Part shown: one piece after another, positions 16,488 through 25,517 of the stretch
Numbering within the stretch: position 1 is the stretch's first letter
How the letters are laid out: each line of letters starts with the position of its first letter
From: UBA12567 sp964598425
GTDB taxonomy: Bacteria; Planctomycetota; Phycisphaerae; Phycisphaerales; SM1A02
Reading direction: 5' to 3'
NCBI GenBank assembly: GCA_964598425.1
Contig: CAZRBV010000005.1
Coordinates: 1 to 64,000 of the forward strand
Length of the DNA stretch: 64,000 bases
The notes under the pieces: generated by a model
The model's database searches: none
What the model saw: the letters and a program-made list of their open reading frames with translations, nothing else
What the model was told of the DNA's origin: nothing
Translations under genes and position numbers: made by a program

Positions 16488-17476
16488 GGATGTGGAATCT
16501 GGCTGTGCTGACAGTAATGGTGGTTGGTGCGGCGGGTGTTGCCGGGTGTAACTGCCGCTGCAAAACGACTGGCATCACGTGGGGAGTCGATGGTACATGT
16601 GAATGTGGGCAGTCCAGCTGCAAGTGCCCAAGCACTCGACCTCCCTCCGACCCCACGCGAAATACTGTTGAGAGACGAAATGGCAAGCAGTCAGCTCCGG
16701 AGCAGGAAAGACCTCAAGAGTCAGAGGGCAAGGGACCACCTACGCCAAGTCGCGTGGCCCATGCCCGATTGGATGAATGCCATATGGTTGTGGTGCCAGG
16801 TCCCGGCGTAGCGCATACGGGCAACGCCAGAGTGGCCCAATCGCATATGGAGAGTTACTTCAACACGCTGGGTATCCCGCTTCGCAACCCGAATGGCGTA
16901 AAGCTGGAGGATGCATCACGCTATGGCGTGAGAGCGATGGCCCAAAGCGAGGACGCCGATCTGGTCGCCGTTGTGCTGGTAGACGCAGTTGAGATCGACC
17001 GACTCGGCTACAGTGTGCGAATCCGGGCCGAAGTCAGATGCAAGATTTACGATGCCGAAGGGGACATATTCGTGGCTGCCAAGGCCGTTGACTATGCCCG
17101 CGACAGCGATGCGAGAGCAGCCACCGACGCTGCGGTCGCTGGTGCACTGGAGGCCCTTGGCGAATCCGTTGCAGATCAGATGATTGCTCGTGTTGGCAAA
17201 ACCGCGATCACGCGGAGGGTGACAATCAGTGGCCTTGACAACTTGCGGTCGCTGACTGAGTTGCAGCGGAGCCTTCGGGCGCAGCGGGGGATCAGCGAGG
17301 TTCGCACTGTGGCGTGGAGTGGTGGATCGGGCGTGGCGAAGATGACGGTGTATATGACGCCAGAGGTCGTTGATAACCTCGGAAGCTATATCGTGGGCGC
17401 ACCGGGACTCGGCATTGATATCACCTACGACGGCGATGGTGTGATTGTCGGACAAGGTGGGGAGGTGACGCAATGA
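16484..17476 (+). CDS. Lipoprotein with Cys-rich N-terminus
   Basis: The product has 330 residues with a signal peptide ending in the lipobox VAGC (Cys22). The first 30 mature residues carry seven Cys, counting the lipidated one, in close pairs (C-N-C-R-C, C-E-C, C-K-C), which could bind metal or form disulphides. A hydrophilic linker (45-95) leads to a mixed alpha/beta domain (95-235) built on VVVPGPG and DADLVAVVLVDAVEID, then a second domain (235-325). The central part is reminiscent of outer-membrane assembly lipoproteins of the LPP20/CsgG/FlgT type, at pattern level only. It overlaps genes on both sides by 4 bases. Confidence 0.65.
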   Translation: MRMWNLAVLTVMVVGAAGVAGCNCRCKTTGITWGVDGTCECGQSSCKCPSTRPPSDPTRNTVERRNGKQSAPEQERPQESEGKGPPTPSRVAHARLDECHMVVVPGPGVAHTGNARVAQSHMESYFNTLGIPLRNPNGVKLEDASRYGVRAMAQSEDADLVAVVLVDAVEIDRLGYSVRIRAEVRCKIYDAEGDIFVAAKAVDYARDSDARAATDAAVAGALEALGESVADQMIARVGKTAITRRVTISGLDNLRSLTELQRSLRAQRGISEVRTVAWSGGSGVAKMTVYMTPEVVDNLGSYIVGAPGLGIDITYDGDGVIVGQGGEVTQ

Positions 17477-18201
17477 GTCGCTATAGAAGTCTCTGTGGAA
17501 TCCTGGTATCGGCGGTGTGTGTCAGCAGTGGTCCTGTGCTGGCGAGCCCATCGGAAACTCCTATGGCACAGACAGCCATGCAGGAAGCGCTTGGCCTAGC
17601 AGCTACGCAGGCAGCTCGCGGACTGTTGGATGCTTTGCCGCCCGGCTTGTCAATCAAGACCATTGCGGTCATGGAGTTTGAGGGTGACACTGACGGACGC
17701 GCTCGCCATGCATTTGAAGAGGCGGTCGTTCAAGAAAGTCTGCCCTACGGTGTCAGCTTGGTGGTTCCAAACCCGACACTGGGAAATGAAACCGAGAATA
17801 GAGATTGGCAGGCGATTACTCAAGAGTGGTCGAGTTCGACCCGTGACGACATCACTGCTCCAGACGAGGTGCCCTTGGAACTATTGCGGACTGCAATGGT
17901 GGTTCAGGGTGGACTCACGGGCCTTTCGATGAACGACACCGGGTTCAAGGCGGAGGCCACGATTGAGGTCACGGGTTTGGTGTGCAAGACTCGCCAGAAG
18001 ATTCCCGCCAGCGGGCGTGGAGAGGCTTGGGTTCCGGGTGGCGAGACGCTGTTGTCATATGTCCGTGTGTGGATTGAACAGCCCGTATTCTGGATTGTCA
18101 TCGGGTCCATCGCGGTGGTGTTCATCGCCGGGTGCGTTGGCGTTGTGCCGGTTCTGCGCAAAGTCATTCTGGCGGGTAAGCCGCGTCGGATCAAACGCTG
18201 A
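17473..18201 (+). CDS. Exported CsgG-like protein with C-terminal membrane helix
   Basis: The product has 242 residues. A signal peptide is cleaved near VLA-SP (residue 25). Residues 55-170 open with IKTIAVMEFEGDTDGRARHA, the strand-turn pattern of CsgG/TolB-N-like domains that assemble at the outer membrane. A C-terminal helix (about 203-228, WIVIGSIAVVFIAGCVGVVPVL) is followed by a basic tail, so the protein is anchored with its bulk in the periplasm. It overlaps the lipoprotein gene upstream and lies 22 bp before the SPFH gene. A shared membrane complex with these neighbours is inferred. Confidence 0.65.
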   Translation: MSRYRSLCGILVSAVCVSSGPVLASPSETPMAQTAMQEALGLAATQAARGLLDALPPGLSIKTIAVMEFEGDTDGRARHAFEEAVVQESLPYGVSLVVPNPTLGNETENRDWQAITQEWSSSTRDDITAPDEVPLELLRTAMVVQGGLTGLSMNDTGFKAEATIEVTGLVCKTRQKIPASGRGEAWVPGGETLLSYVRVWIEQPVFWIVIGSIAVVFIAGCVGVVPVLRKVILAGKPRRIKR

Positions 18202-18223
18202 GAAGCAGCGAGGAGAAACACCT

Positions 18224-19795
18224 ATGGGGTGGTTCAACAAGAAGAGTGATCATTGGACGCGAACGACCGGGAGTATTGCGACGCGCATTGAATCGAAGGA
18301 TGTCAAGTCAAGACTCGGCAACAAACCGTTTGTCGTGTACGACGGGACTGCGGCCCTCATTTTTGAGCGCGGTCGACTTCTTGGAAAGCTGAATTCCGGC
18401 AAGCACGATATCGATGGTGCGATTCGACGGTATCTCGCTGGTGACAAGCCGACCGTGCTGGTCATCGTCGATGATGGTGATATTCTTCTCGATCTTGATG
18501 TGCATTCGCTTGTCAGCGAAGAAGACATATCGCTCGATATGCACTTGCGGTTGACTGTCCGGCTTGGCGACACCGAGGCGTTCTATCGCAATGTCCTGAA
18601 GGACAAGGCTGAGTATCACCGCGATGAGTTGTCTGGCCACCTTCGCGCTGAACTGCACGACGCGCTCATGGCGTTTACATCTGTAAAGCCCATTGAGGCG
18701 CTCTATCACGAGCCACACTTGCGGGAACAGGCCATCGAGCAGATCCGCAGTCGTACGGGGGAGAGTCTCTCAAGAATGGGCCTCGAACTGATCGCGATCA
18801 ATGTGGTGCAGGTCCGATCCGTGGCCTACGACGCGCATCGCGGCAAGAAATCCGGCGTGGTCATGGAGGGAAGCGACGCTGCGGTGAAGGCGGCGAGGCT
18901 TGCGGTGCTTCGGCGCACCCGAGAGGATCAGGCGGGCGATGCGCGGCACAAGATTGGGACGCAAAGCGACTTGCGTGATGCGCTGCGACAATCGGTCCAC
19001 GAACTTGGCTTGAAGGATACGCTTCGGTCGGATGAGATGGCGCGGCTTGAGTCGAGGCTTGAACAAGACGCGCTGGACTTCACGCAGGAGCGTCGCGAGG
19101 ACCGTGAGCGAGCATCGGTGGATCATGACTCGCAGATCGATGCGGCAAAGCGTGCGCACGAACGCGAACAGGCAGATCTCGCTCTCACGACGTTTCTCGA
19201 CCAACGTATTCAGACAGCCGGAGTAGATGCGGAAGTTCGCGATGTTGAGCGTTGTGGCGATGAGAAGGACTGGGACCTTGCTCGCAAGATGCGTGATGAT
19301 GCCTTGGAAGCCAAGCGGAAGAAGGGTTTGCAGGACGTAGAGATTGAGTCCGAGCGGATCGCTTCGGTTTCAAAAGCTGATACGGCAACAAAGGTTGCGC
19401 TTGGGCTCGGCGATGCCGAGGCGCTTGTGGAATTGGAGCGATTGGCCCAACAGAAGAGCCTTTCGCCGGACCAGATGCTCATCGCGGCTGCCGAGAAGAG
19501 CGGCGCTGCAGCGGCAGCGCTCGCGGAGCGGTACAAGGCGGAGGGACGATTGAGCGAGGATGTCTTGGAGCAAATGCGCAAACAACTGGAACATCAACGC
19601 CAATCCGATTGCGAGCATGCGGATCGGTTGGAGAAGGTGTTGCAGCAGGCCTTATCGCAAATGGGCAGAGTTGCAGAGGCCAAGGCTGAGAGTCAGGGGC
19701 CGGGCAATCAGACAGTCATTGCCCCGGGCTCAGGTGGAGCAACAGTTGTCAATCCAAACGCGAACGACGCGCGGCCAAAGGGCGATGGATCCTAA
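18224..19795 (+). CDS. SPFH/band-7-like protein
   Basis: The start at 18224 has AGGAG 8 bases upstream; the longer open frame to 17963 only overlaps the previous gene. The 523-residue product has no membrane helix. Residues 30-210 resemble the SPFH domain (VVYDGTAALIFERGRLLG, then a strand-rich section and a helix ending ELIAINVVQV). Residues 225-480 are a long charged coiled coil, and the tail is Gly/Pro/Asn-rich. It resembles the soluble SPFH proteins related to YdjI rather than classical flotillins. Such proteins assemble into rings under membranes. Here it closes an operon with a CsgG-like membrane protein that could recruit it. Confidence 0.75.
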   Translation: MGWFNKKSDHWTRTTGSIATRIESKDVKSRLGNKPFVVYDGTAALIFERGRLLGKLNSGKHDIDGAIRRYLAGDKPTVLVIVDDGDILLDLDVHSLVSEEDISLDMHLRLTVRLGDTEAFYRNVLKDKAEYHRDELSGHLRAELHDALMAFTSVKPIEALYHEPHLREQAIEQIRSRTGESLSRMGLELIAINVVQVRSVAYDAHRGKKSGVVMEGSDAAVKAARLAVLRRTREDQAGDARHKIGTQSDLRDALRQSVHELGLKDTLRSDEMARLESRLEQDALDFTQERREDRERASVDHDSQIDAAKRAHEREQADLALTTFLDQRIQTAGVDAEVRDVERCGDEKDWDLARKMRDDALEAKRKKGLQDVEIESERIASVSKADTATKVALGLGDAEALVELERLAQQKSLSPDQMLIAAAEKSGAAAAALAERYKAEGRLSEDVLEQMRKQLEHQRQSDCEHADRLEKVLQQALSQMGRVAEAKAESQGPGNQTVIAPGSGGATVVNPNANDARPKGDGS

Positions 19796-19991
19796 TCAGC
19801 CAACAAGCCGGAGAGTAGTGAAGTCCACTGTGCGGCATCGGGCTATCTCAGTAGCTTGCTTGCCTTGCGGTACGCTCAGCGGCTGCGACGTCAGGCGGTG
19901 GAGGCCGTGAGCACCTCAACACGATGCACTATTCTGAGACTACGGTGGCTCGGCTCCCGGGTTGTGTGCGTTGTGCCGTCGTCATTTCACT

Positions 19992-21047
19992 TCAGGCTGC
20001 GCGGAAGTACCGCCTGCGAATCCAGAACGCCACGCTGACCAGGCCGATCAGGACCGGGACTTCGACGAGCGGTCCGATGACGGCGGCGAAGGCTGCGCCA
20101 TTGCTGATGCCGAAGACGCCAACAGCGACTGCGATCGCGAGTTCAAAGTTATTGCTCGCTGCGGTGAATGAGAGCGTTGCGCTCTGCGGGTAGTTCGCTC
20201 CGGCGAGCTTGCTCATGAAGAAGCTCAGCGCAAACATCACAACGAAGTAGATGAGAAGTGGAATGGCGATAAGTAGGACATCAACGGGCCTGTCGATAAT
20301 CGTTTCGCCCTGCATCGAGAACATCACAATGATTGTGAACAGCAGCGCCATCAGCGTGACTGGTGAAATCAACGGTATAAATACGCCGTGGTACCAATCC
20401 TTGCCCCGCATCCTGACGAGCACAAGCCGAGTCAACGCTCCCGCAAGGAAGGGGATGCCGAGATAGATGAACACCGTGACTGCGATCTCGCCCATGCTGA
20501 TCGCCACTTTGCTTCCGCTGAGTCCAAAGAGGGGTGGGAGCACCGTGACAAAGAGCCATGCGTAGAGGCTGTAGAACAGCACCTGGAAGATCGAGTTGAA
20601 TGCCACCAGTCCTGCGGCGTACTCGGTGTCGCCTTCGGCAAGGTCATTCCAGACGATGACCATCGCGATGCAGCGGGCGAGTCCGATCATGATGAGTCCG
20701 ATCATGAACTCGGGGTGATCACGCAAGAACAGAACAGCCAGTATGAACATGAGAATCGGGCCGATGATCCAATTCTGAATCAGTGAGAGGCCGAGAATCT
20801 TGAAGTTTCGAAAGACATCTCCGAGCTCCTCATACTTCACCTTTGCCAGCGGCGGATACATCATGAGGATGAGCCCAATAGCGATTGGCACGCTGGTGTT
20901 GGATCCCTCCGGGTGTAGCGAAGCGACCCATGTGCCAAAGGCTGGCGTGAAGTATCCGAGCGCGACGCCGATCCCCATCGCAAGAAAGATCCACAGCGTC
21001 AGGAAGCGGTCGAGAAAGCCCAATTGCTTTGTGAGGAGATTGGCCAC
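19992..21047 (-). CDS. acr3: Acr3-family arsenite efflux carrier
   Basis: The product is a 351-residue inner-membrane protein with ten predicted helices. It carries the Acr3 hallmark GLARCIAMVIVWN with the conserved Cys126 that contacts arsenite, and the late motif GPLVEVPVLIGLV with its conserved Glu. Length fits Acr3 (about 350). It exports As(III) or Sb(III) using the proton gradient. Unlike many arsenic loci, no arsR repressor, arsC reductase or arsM is next to it in this window, so regulation is not evident. It is convergent with the SPFH gene. Confidence 0.92.
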   Translation of the reverse strand: MANLLTKQLGFLDRFLTLWIFLAMGIGVALGYFTPAFGTWVASLHPEGSNTSVPIAIGLILMMYPPLAKVKYEELGDVFRNFKILGLSLIQNWIIGPILMFILAVLFLRDHPEFMIGLIMIGLARCIAMVIVWNDLAEGDTEYAAGLVAFNSIFQVLFYSLYAWLFVTVLPPLFGLSGSKVAISMGEIAVTVFIYLGIPFLAGALTRLVLVRMRGKDWYHGVFIPLISPVTLMALLFTIIVMFSMQGETIIDRPVDVLLIAIPLLIYFVVMFALSFFMSKLAGANYPQSATLSFTAASNNFELAIAVAVGVFGISNGAAFAAVIGPLVEVPVLIGLVSVAFWIRRRYFRAA

Positions 21048-21175
21048 TCGGAATCTATCTCGTGCTCAGCAGTGTGGCCCCATGGGGATGGTGAGGCATG
21101 GGTGTCGAGGATTGGAACGGGGACCGCTCATGGCTACCTTTGTGCAAGGCGCGTTCGAATCGACCCGAAAACACA

Positions 21176-21349
21176 CTACTTCTTGCGTCTCTTGAACCCC
21201 TTGGTGGGAGCCTTAGTCTTCGTCGAGCCCTTCCGCGACTCATTCGGTTCATTGCCGCGGGTGTTGCCGTAGGCAGACTCTTTGGTCTTCGGTCCCTTCG
21301 TGTGCCGTTGGGTAAGGCCCCGGCTGCCGGGCTTTCGTTCGGTGGTCAT
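21176..21349 (-). CDS. Small, very basic protein (57 residues)
   Basis: The minus strand reads MTTERKPGSRGLTQRHTKG at the start and ends KAPTKGFKRRKK before TAG. About a third of the residues are Lys or Arg, with many Gly/Thr/Ser and no hydrophobic core, so it would be disordered and nucleic-acid binding; small ribosomal proteins of the Thx type are similar in composition but I see no homology. The ribosome site is weak. It lies in the 542-bp gap between acr3 and the protease gene; the rest of that gap (21350-21589) shows nothing recognisable. Confidence 0.4.
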   Translation of the reverse strand: MTTERKPGSRGLTQRHTKGPKTKESAYGNTRGNEPNESRKGSTKTKAPTKGFKRRKK

Positions 21350-21589
21350 GCGTACGGGTCCGTTCGTGGGTGCGAGGTTGGTGAATCAGGGGTACATGAG
21401 GCCGAGCGGCGATGGTATTCAATGTTGATCCCTGAATGTTGCGGTATTCGACTCATGATGGAGGGTTGGGAGCATTGCGTGGGGCATCAGAACTCCAACT
21501 TCCCCTGGATAGGCCTTCTCAGGAGAACCAGGGCGGCCCTTGAAACGTATGCTTCAGGCCGGAGCCCGAGTCTTGGTGACCAGATTCAC

Positions 21590-23083
21590 ATGAGTGCACC
21601 TCCCACCACATGTTCGCTGCTTGCTGCTACGTGCCTCGTGGCGACCGTCGCAGGAGCTGCAGTTACCAAGGGCCATCTTCCGCTCCAAGCCGTGCAGAGA
21701 ATCGAACTGGCCGGTCCGGACTACGACCGGCTCGGACGGGAAGATGCTGCCCGCGCTGCTGCCGGGGCACCCGCCCGCATCGCAGTTCCAAATGCGGTCA
21801 GCCTGATTCCGGAGACAACCGGGACATGGGAGCACCTTGACGGTGATCGCATGATGTGGCGACTCCGGGTGCTGTCTCCAGGTGCAGCGCACATCAATAT
21901 CGGTTTCGATCGGCTTGCGCTACCCTCGTCGGCGGAGATGCGGATTGAGTCGCTTGATGGCCTGGATGCCACCGACACAATCACCGCTTCGACCCCGTTG
22001 GCGGAGGGTGAGTACTGGAGTCCTGTCATCTGGGGCGACGAGGTGATTGTCGAGTTCACCGTCGACGCAGATCAGCGGCGCGAACTGGAACAGGGCGTGT
22101 CGCTTTCCTCCATCAACGAGGGGTACCGAGGGCTCGGCGGTTATCGAGACGGGCCGTTTCATACCTCAGGATCCTGCAATGTCGATGCGGCCTGCGCATC
22201 GGGCGATGCTTGGACGTGTGAGATTCCGTCAGTCGGTGTCTACACGGTGAACGGCACGTGGACGTGTACCGGCGCCATGGTCAACAACACCAGCGAGGAT
22301 GGCACACCCTACTTTCTGACAGCCGAGCACTGCGGCGTGACGGCGGCCAACGATCAGTCGGTCGTGATCTACTGGAACTATGAGAACTCGTCGTGCCGAA
22401 CGCCGGGTAGTGCTGCAAGCGGCATGGCCGGTGATGGTCCATTGAGCGACACAAGCACCGGAACGCTTCTTCGAGCATTTGATGACAACACGGACTTCAC
22501 GCTGCTGGAGCTCGTGTCGAGCCCGTCGGAGTCGTACGGCGTGGCGTATGCGGGATGGTCGCGCAGCGCATCGTTGCCGACGGTTGGCGCGGGGATTCAC
22601 CACCCCAATACCGCCGAGAAGCGGATATCCACACCCGCCTCCGTGCAGCACGATTCAGATCCCTTCTACGCCGACTCCTTCTGGGAAGTCGCATGGGCCG
22701 AGGGTGTCACGCAACCAGGGTCATCGGGCTCCCCGCTCTTCAACGGCGAGCATCAGATCATCGGTCAATTGTGCTGCGGCAATTCGTTCTGCAGTGCGCC
22801 GAATGAAGTTGATTGGTACGGCAAGTCATTCGCGAGTACATGGTCGAAGTTGTCGCCCTATCTCGACCCGACGAATACCGGGCAATTGACCGTCGACACG
22901 CTGTGCGGCAGCGGACCTTGCCCGTGGGATCTGGGCGGAACTGGTACTGTCGATCAAGCAGCACTTCTGGCACTGATCGCCTTGTGGGGGCAGGCCAGCG
23001 CGACCGCAGACTTCGACGGAAGCGGCACTGTTGATGTGCTCGACCTGCTGGACTTGCTGGAGCATTGGGGATCTTGCCCCTGA
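21590..23083 (+). CDS. Secreted trypsin-like serine endopeptidase with dockerin-like C-terminus
   Basis: The start at 21590 gives a signal peptide (residues 1-23); the longer open frame to 21098 has none. Of 497 residues, 30-190 look like a propeptide or N-terminal domain. The protease domain (195-430) carries the chymotrypsin-fold triad: His247 in TAEHC, Asp302 in DNTDFTLLEL and Ser379 in PGSSGSPLF, with many Cys for disulphides, as in lysyl endopeptidase/Achromobacter-type enzymes. Residues 445-497 hold a degenerate and a good EF-hand-like repeat (DFDGSGTVDVLDLLDLLEHW), the short dockerin-like anchor common in Phycisphaerae. It acts outside the cell or on its surface; specificity is not clear from sequence. 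Confidence 0.88.
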   Translation: MSAPPTTCSLLAATCLVATVAGAAVTKGHLPLQAVQRIELAGPDYDRLGREDAARAAAGAPARIAVPNAVSLIPETTGTWEHLDGDRMMWRLRVLSPGAAHINIGFDRLALPSSAEMRIESLDGLDATDTITASTPLAEGEYWSPVIWGDEVIVEFTVDADQRRELEQGVSLSSINEGYRGLGGYRDGPFHTSGSCNVDAACASGDAWTCEIPSVGVYTVNGTWTCTGAMVNNTSEDGTPYFLTAEHCGVTAANDQSVVIYWNYENSSCRTPGSAASGMAGDGPLSDTSTGTLLRAFDDNTDFTLLELVSSPSESYGVAYAGWSRSASLPTVGAGIHHPNTAEKRISTPASVQHDSDPFYADSFWEVAWAEGVTQPGSSGSPLFNGEHQIIGQLCCGNSFCSAPNEVDWYGKSFASTWSKLSPYLDPTNTGQLTVDTLCGSGPCPWDLGGTGTVDQAALLALIALWGQASATADFDGSGTVDVLDLLDLLEHWGSCP

Positions 23084-23121
23084 CGGAGAAAGCCTCGCCG
23101 GCCTGCGAAGTGTCGAGCAGG

Positions 23122-23925
23122 CTACGAGCGGGTGCTGCCATCCGGCGGCGCCGCTGCTGGTGGATTCGCGTCTCCCTGGCCAATGGCGCGGCGGACGGCG
23201 GCTCTGATGGTTCGGCGTGTTGCGCGGGTGAGCGACTTGGTGGCCCTGCGAATGTCGTTGCCGGGGACCTTGTCGAGGTACATCAACGGATGCACGAGAT
23301 CAAGCACGCCGCAGTCTTCAACGATCGACACCGAACCGATGTTTGGATGACTCTGGTGCATGAACAACACTGTGTTTTGGCGATACCAGGTAGCAACGCT
23401 GTTGTCGCACCAGATGAGTGGGCGAATGCAATCGATGGCGGCAAAGTCGTGAGCAGCGAACAAACTCGCCCACCAACTCGGCCACCGCTCGTTGAGATGT
23501 CCGACACCACCCTGAAGCGGAATAGCCGCGCTGAACATGACGGCAGGGGCTCGTGCGCATAGATCTTCGATAAAGGTGGCCGCTCGTGATGGCGGCAGGT
23601 GCTCTGCGACTTCCAGGCTGATGGCGAGATCAAACATCCCGACGTCCGGCAGTGGCTCACGAAGATCATGCTGTGTCAGGTCTGACCGGTCAATGATGAG
23701 GTCCTCGGGATCGAGCCAGTCACCTTCCAGCCCCCTGACGGTAGCGGTGCCGTTTGCTTGGCACACTTCCAGAAAGGTCCCGACCCCGCAGCCAACGTCC
23801 AGAACGCTTCTGGGGGTCCCTCCGATTGCCTCAAAGGTGGCTGCAGTCATTCGGCACGCGGCGTGGTGTGTTCGTCGGTGGCGTTCGGTGAAGAAGCCGG
23901 GGCGTCGGCGGTAGATGGACTTCAT
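23122..23925 (-). CDS. SAM-dependent class I methyltransferase
   Basis: The start at 23925 (MKSIYRRRPGFF) has AGGA 10 bases upstream and is preferred to the longer frame to 23988. The 267-residue product has motif I VLDVGCGVGTFLEV (41-54), then FDLAISLEVAEHL, the acidic and His-containing motif IV of the Methyltransf_11/23 group. The C-terminal 60 residues are basic and Arg-rich. Proteins with this layout are often found among sugar or polysaccharide methylases; the substrate cannot be told here. It is a single gene, convergent with the protease gene. Confidence 0.82.
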   Translation of the reverse strand: MKSIYRRRPGFFTERHRRTHHAACRMTAATFEAIGGTPRSVLDVGCGVGTFLEVCQANGTATVRGLEGDWLDPEDLIIDRSDLTQHDLREPLPDVGMFDLAISLEVAEHLPPSRAATFIEDLCARAPAVMFSAAIPLQGGVGHLNERWPSWWASLFAAHDFAAIDCIRPLIWCDNSVATWYRQNTVLFMHQSHPNIGSVSIVEDCGVLDLVHPLMYLDKVPGNDIRRATKSLTRATRRTIRAAVRRAIGQGDANPPAAAPPDGSTRS

Positions 23926-24033
23926 GAATGCGATCCTGCAACGAGAGAAGTTGAGGTCGCATGCTATCAAGCCAGCACCGAGACTCACCGATCCCGGCTG
24001 GCTCCTGTGTGTTCCAGGACGCAGGCTGTGCCC

Positions 24034-24753
24034 TCAGAGGGCTGGGGGGTGCTCGCGAAGCGAGGGCGTCCGCTGTGCCCGCCGTCGGGATACAACCAAC
24101 GCACAGGCGAAGAGCACCAGACTTCCTGGGGCCGGGATGACACCGAATCCACCGTTGAACATGACAGAGGTTCCCGCGCCGAGCTCGAACTGCCAATGCG
24201 CTTGCAATGAGTCTGCAAACGTGAGTATCACAGCGCCGCCAGCTGATTCGGATCCGGCGGCAGTGCTTCCCCCGGTCGCCCCAAGCTCGAAGGGGGCGGC
24301 GAACATGGAGCCGAGCGAGTCTGCGCCAGCGAGCGCCTCGAAGATCGAGAGGTCCATGACGGACGTCAGAAGCGCATTCTCGCCCGAGATCGAGGCAGCC
24401 ATCGATCCTTGCCAACTTCGGGGGCCTGTGAGCGATTCGACGAGTGGCATCGTGAATGAGATGTCGTAGGCCATTGCCTCGGCGGTTTGATTGGATGCTT
24501 GCAAGACCGTACCGAGCGAGGCATCCTCGGGCGATCCGTACATGGATGCGGACACCGAGATTCCATCGTCAACGATGTCGGCAGACCAATACTCCCCTCC
24601 ATCGAGAGTCGCTTCGCTATCCAGCGTCGTGGTCCATTCCAGCCCAGTGGATGTTGTGACATTCAGAATGCCCGAATAGCCCGCGACCGCAACGCCGCTG
24701 GCAGGCACTGTGATGGCCGCAGAGGTTATGAGAATGATTGTCTTGAGATTCAT
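24034..24753 (-). CDS. PEP-CTERM-like exported protein
   Basis: The start at 24753 gives a signal peptide ending near AVA-GY. The 239-residue product is a beta-rich exported protein whose C-terminus has the sorting triplet IPAPGS, a hydrophobic helix and the basic cluster SRRRAQR. This is a PEP-CTERM variant recognised by exosortase-type sorting enzymes. The start overlaps the stop of the upstream PEP-CTERM gene (ATGA). The two products share the same layout and probably arose by duplication. No exosortase gene is in this window. Confidence 0.75.
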   Translation of the reverse strand: MNLKTIILITSAAITVPASGVAVAGYSGILNVTTSTGLEWTTTLDSEATLDGGEYWSADIVDDGISVSASMYGSPEDASLGTVLQASNQTAEAMAYDISFTMPLVESLTGPRSWQGSMAASISGENALLTSVMDLSIFEALAGADSLGSMFAAPFELGATGGSTAAGSESAGGAVILTFADSLQAHWQFELGAGTSVMFNGGFGVIPAPGSLVLFACALVVSRRRAQRTPSLREHPPAL

Positions 24754-25517
24754 GTGTATCGACTCCGTGAGAGCAACCCGCCTCGCCGCCGATGGGGAAG
24801 TCCCACGAGGGTGGCGAGTATGGGCAAGGCTGATGGACTCGGGATCGCGCTCAGATTGGAAGAGATATGGATCGTCGCTGTGTCGCCAGCGGAGAGGCTG
24901 AATGCAGCTGCGGATGTCCACGATGTCCCTCCTCCGGTGAGCACGCTGGTCATTGCAGCGTCAGTGGCTGTGGAGAATGGTCCAAATGCCGTAAGGCCGT
25001 AGACAGGTGCAAACAGGGTGGCGCGATCGTTCTCACCGAGTGCTACAGCGACAAGGGGCGTGTCTTCGGTCGTCTCGATTGAGGCGGAACCCGAGAATTG
25101 AAGGTTCATGACCGTCAGCGCGGCTGCGGTGGTCAGCATGGATTGATCAGGCACATCAAACCACGGCTCCACAATTGTCTCGGAACCGAATACCTGCACC
25201 CCGGCCGAGGTGTTGGTCACTGAGAGCAGTAGATCGAAAACGGGATCTGGCCCGGGATCGACTGTAGCCGTCCAGCCAAGTTGCCACTGGGGCTGAAAGA
25301 GGCTTCCTGTGTACACCCTGACGCCACTCTCCAACTCCGCCCACGAACCGGCGTCGGCGAGGTCAAATGTGATGGGTGTTGACGAATCCGCCGAGGCTGA
25401 CCACGTCATGGTCACCCCATCCGACGCCGTGGCCGCTGCAATCATCAGCAGGGTTGTGGTGGCAGCGACCCACTGCGTGGTGGGGGGCAGGCGCAGTCTT
25501 TGCGGTAAGGCGGTCAT
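24750..25517 (-). CDS. PEP-CTERM-like exported protein
   Basis: The start at 25517 has GAGGAA some 14 bases upstream; an in-frame ATG at 25550 is possible. The product (255 residues from 25517) has a signal peptide ending near ATA-SD, a beta-rich body with alternating Ser/Thr/Ala strands, and a C-terminus with IPSPSALPILATLVGL followed by HRRRGG. That is a degenerate PEP-CTERM tail. It is co-translated with the next PEP-CTERM gene through an ATGA overlap. The function is probably in surface or matrix structure, by analogy with other PEP-CTERM proteins. Confidence 0.68.
   Translation of the reverse strand: MTALPQRLRLPPTTQWVAATTTLLMIAAATASDGVTMTWSASADSSTPITFDLADAGSWAELESGVRVYTGSLFQPQWQLGWTATVDPGPDPVFDLLLSVTNTSAGVQVFGSETIVEPWFDVPDQSMLTTAAALTVMNLQFSGSASIETTEDTPLVAVALGENDRATLFAPVYGLTAFGPFSTATDAAMTSVLTGGGTSWTSAAAFSLSAGDTATIHISSNLSAIPSPSALPILATLVGLPHRRRGGLLSRSRYT

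Noticed and set aside
19992..21047. Complete arsenic resistance operon
   Set aside because: Only acr3 is present; no arsR, arsC or arsM neighbours were found, and the tiny basic protein beside it is not an ArsR.
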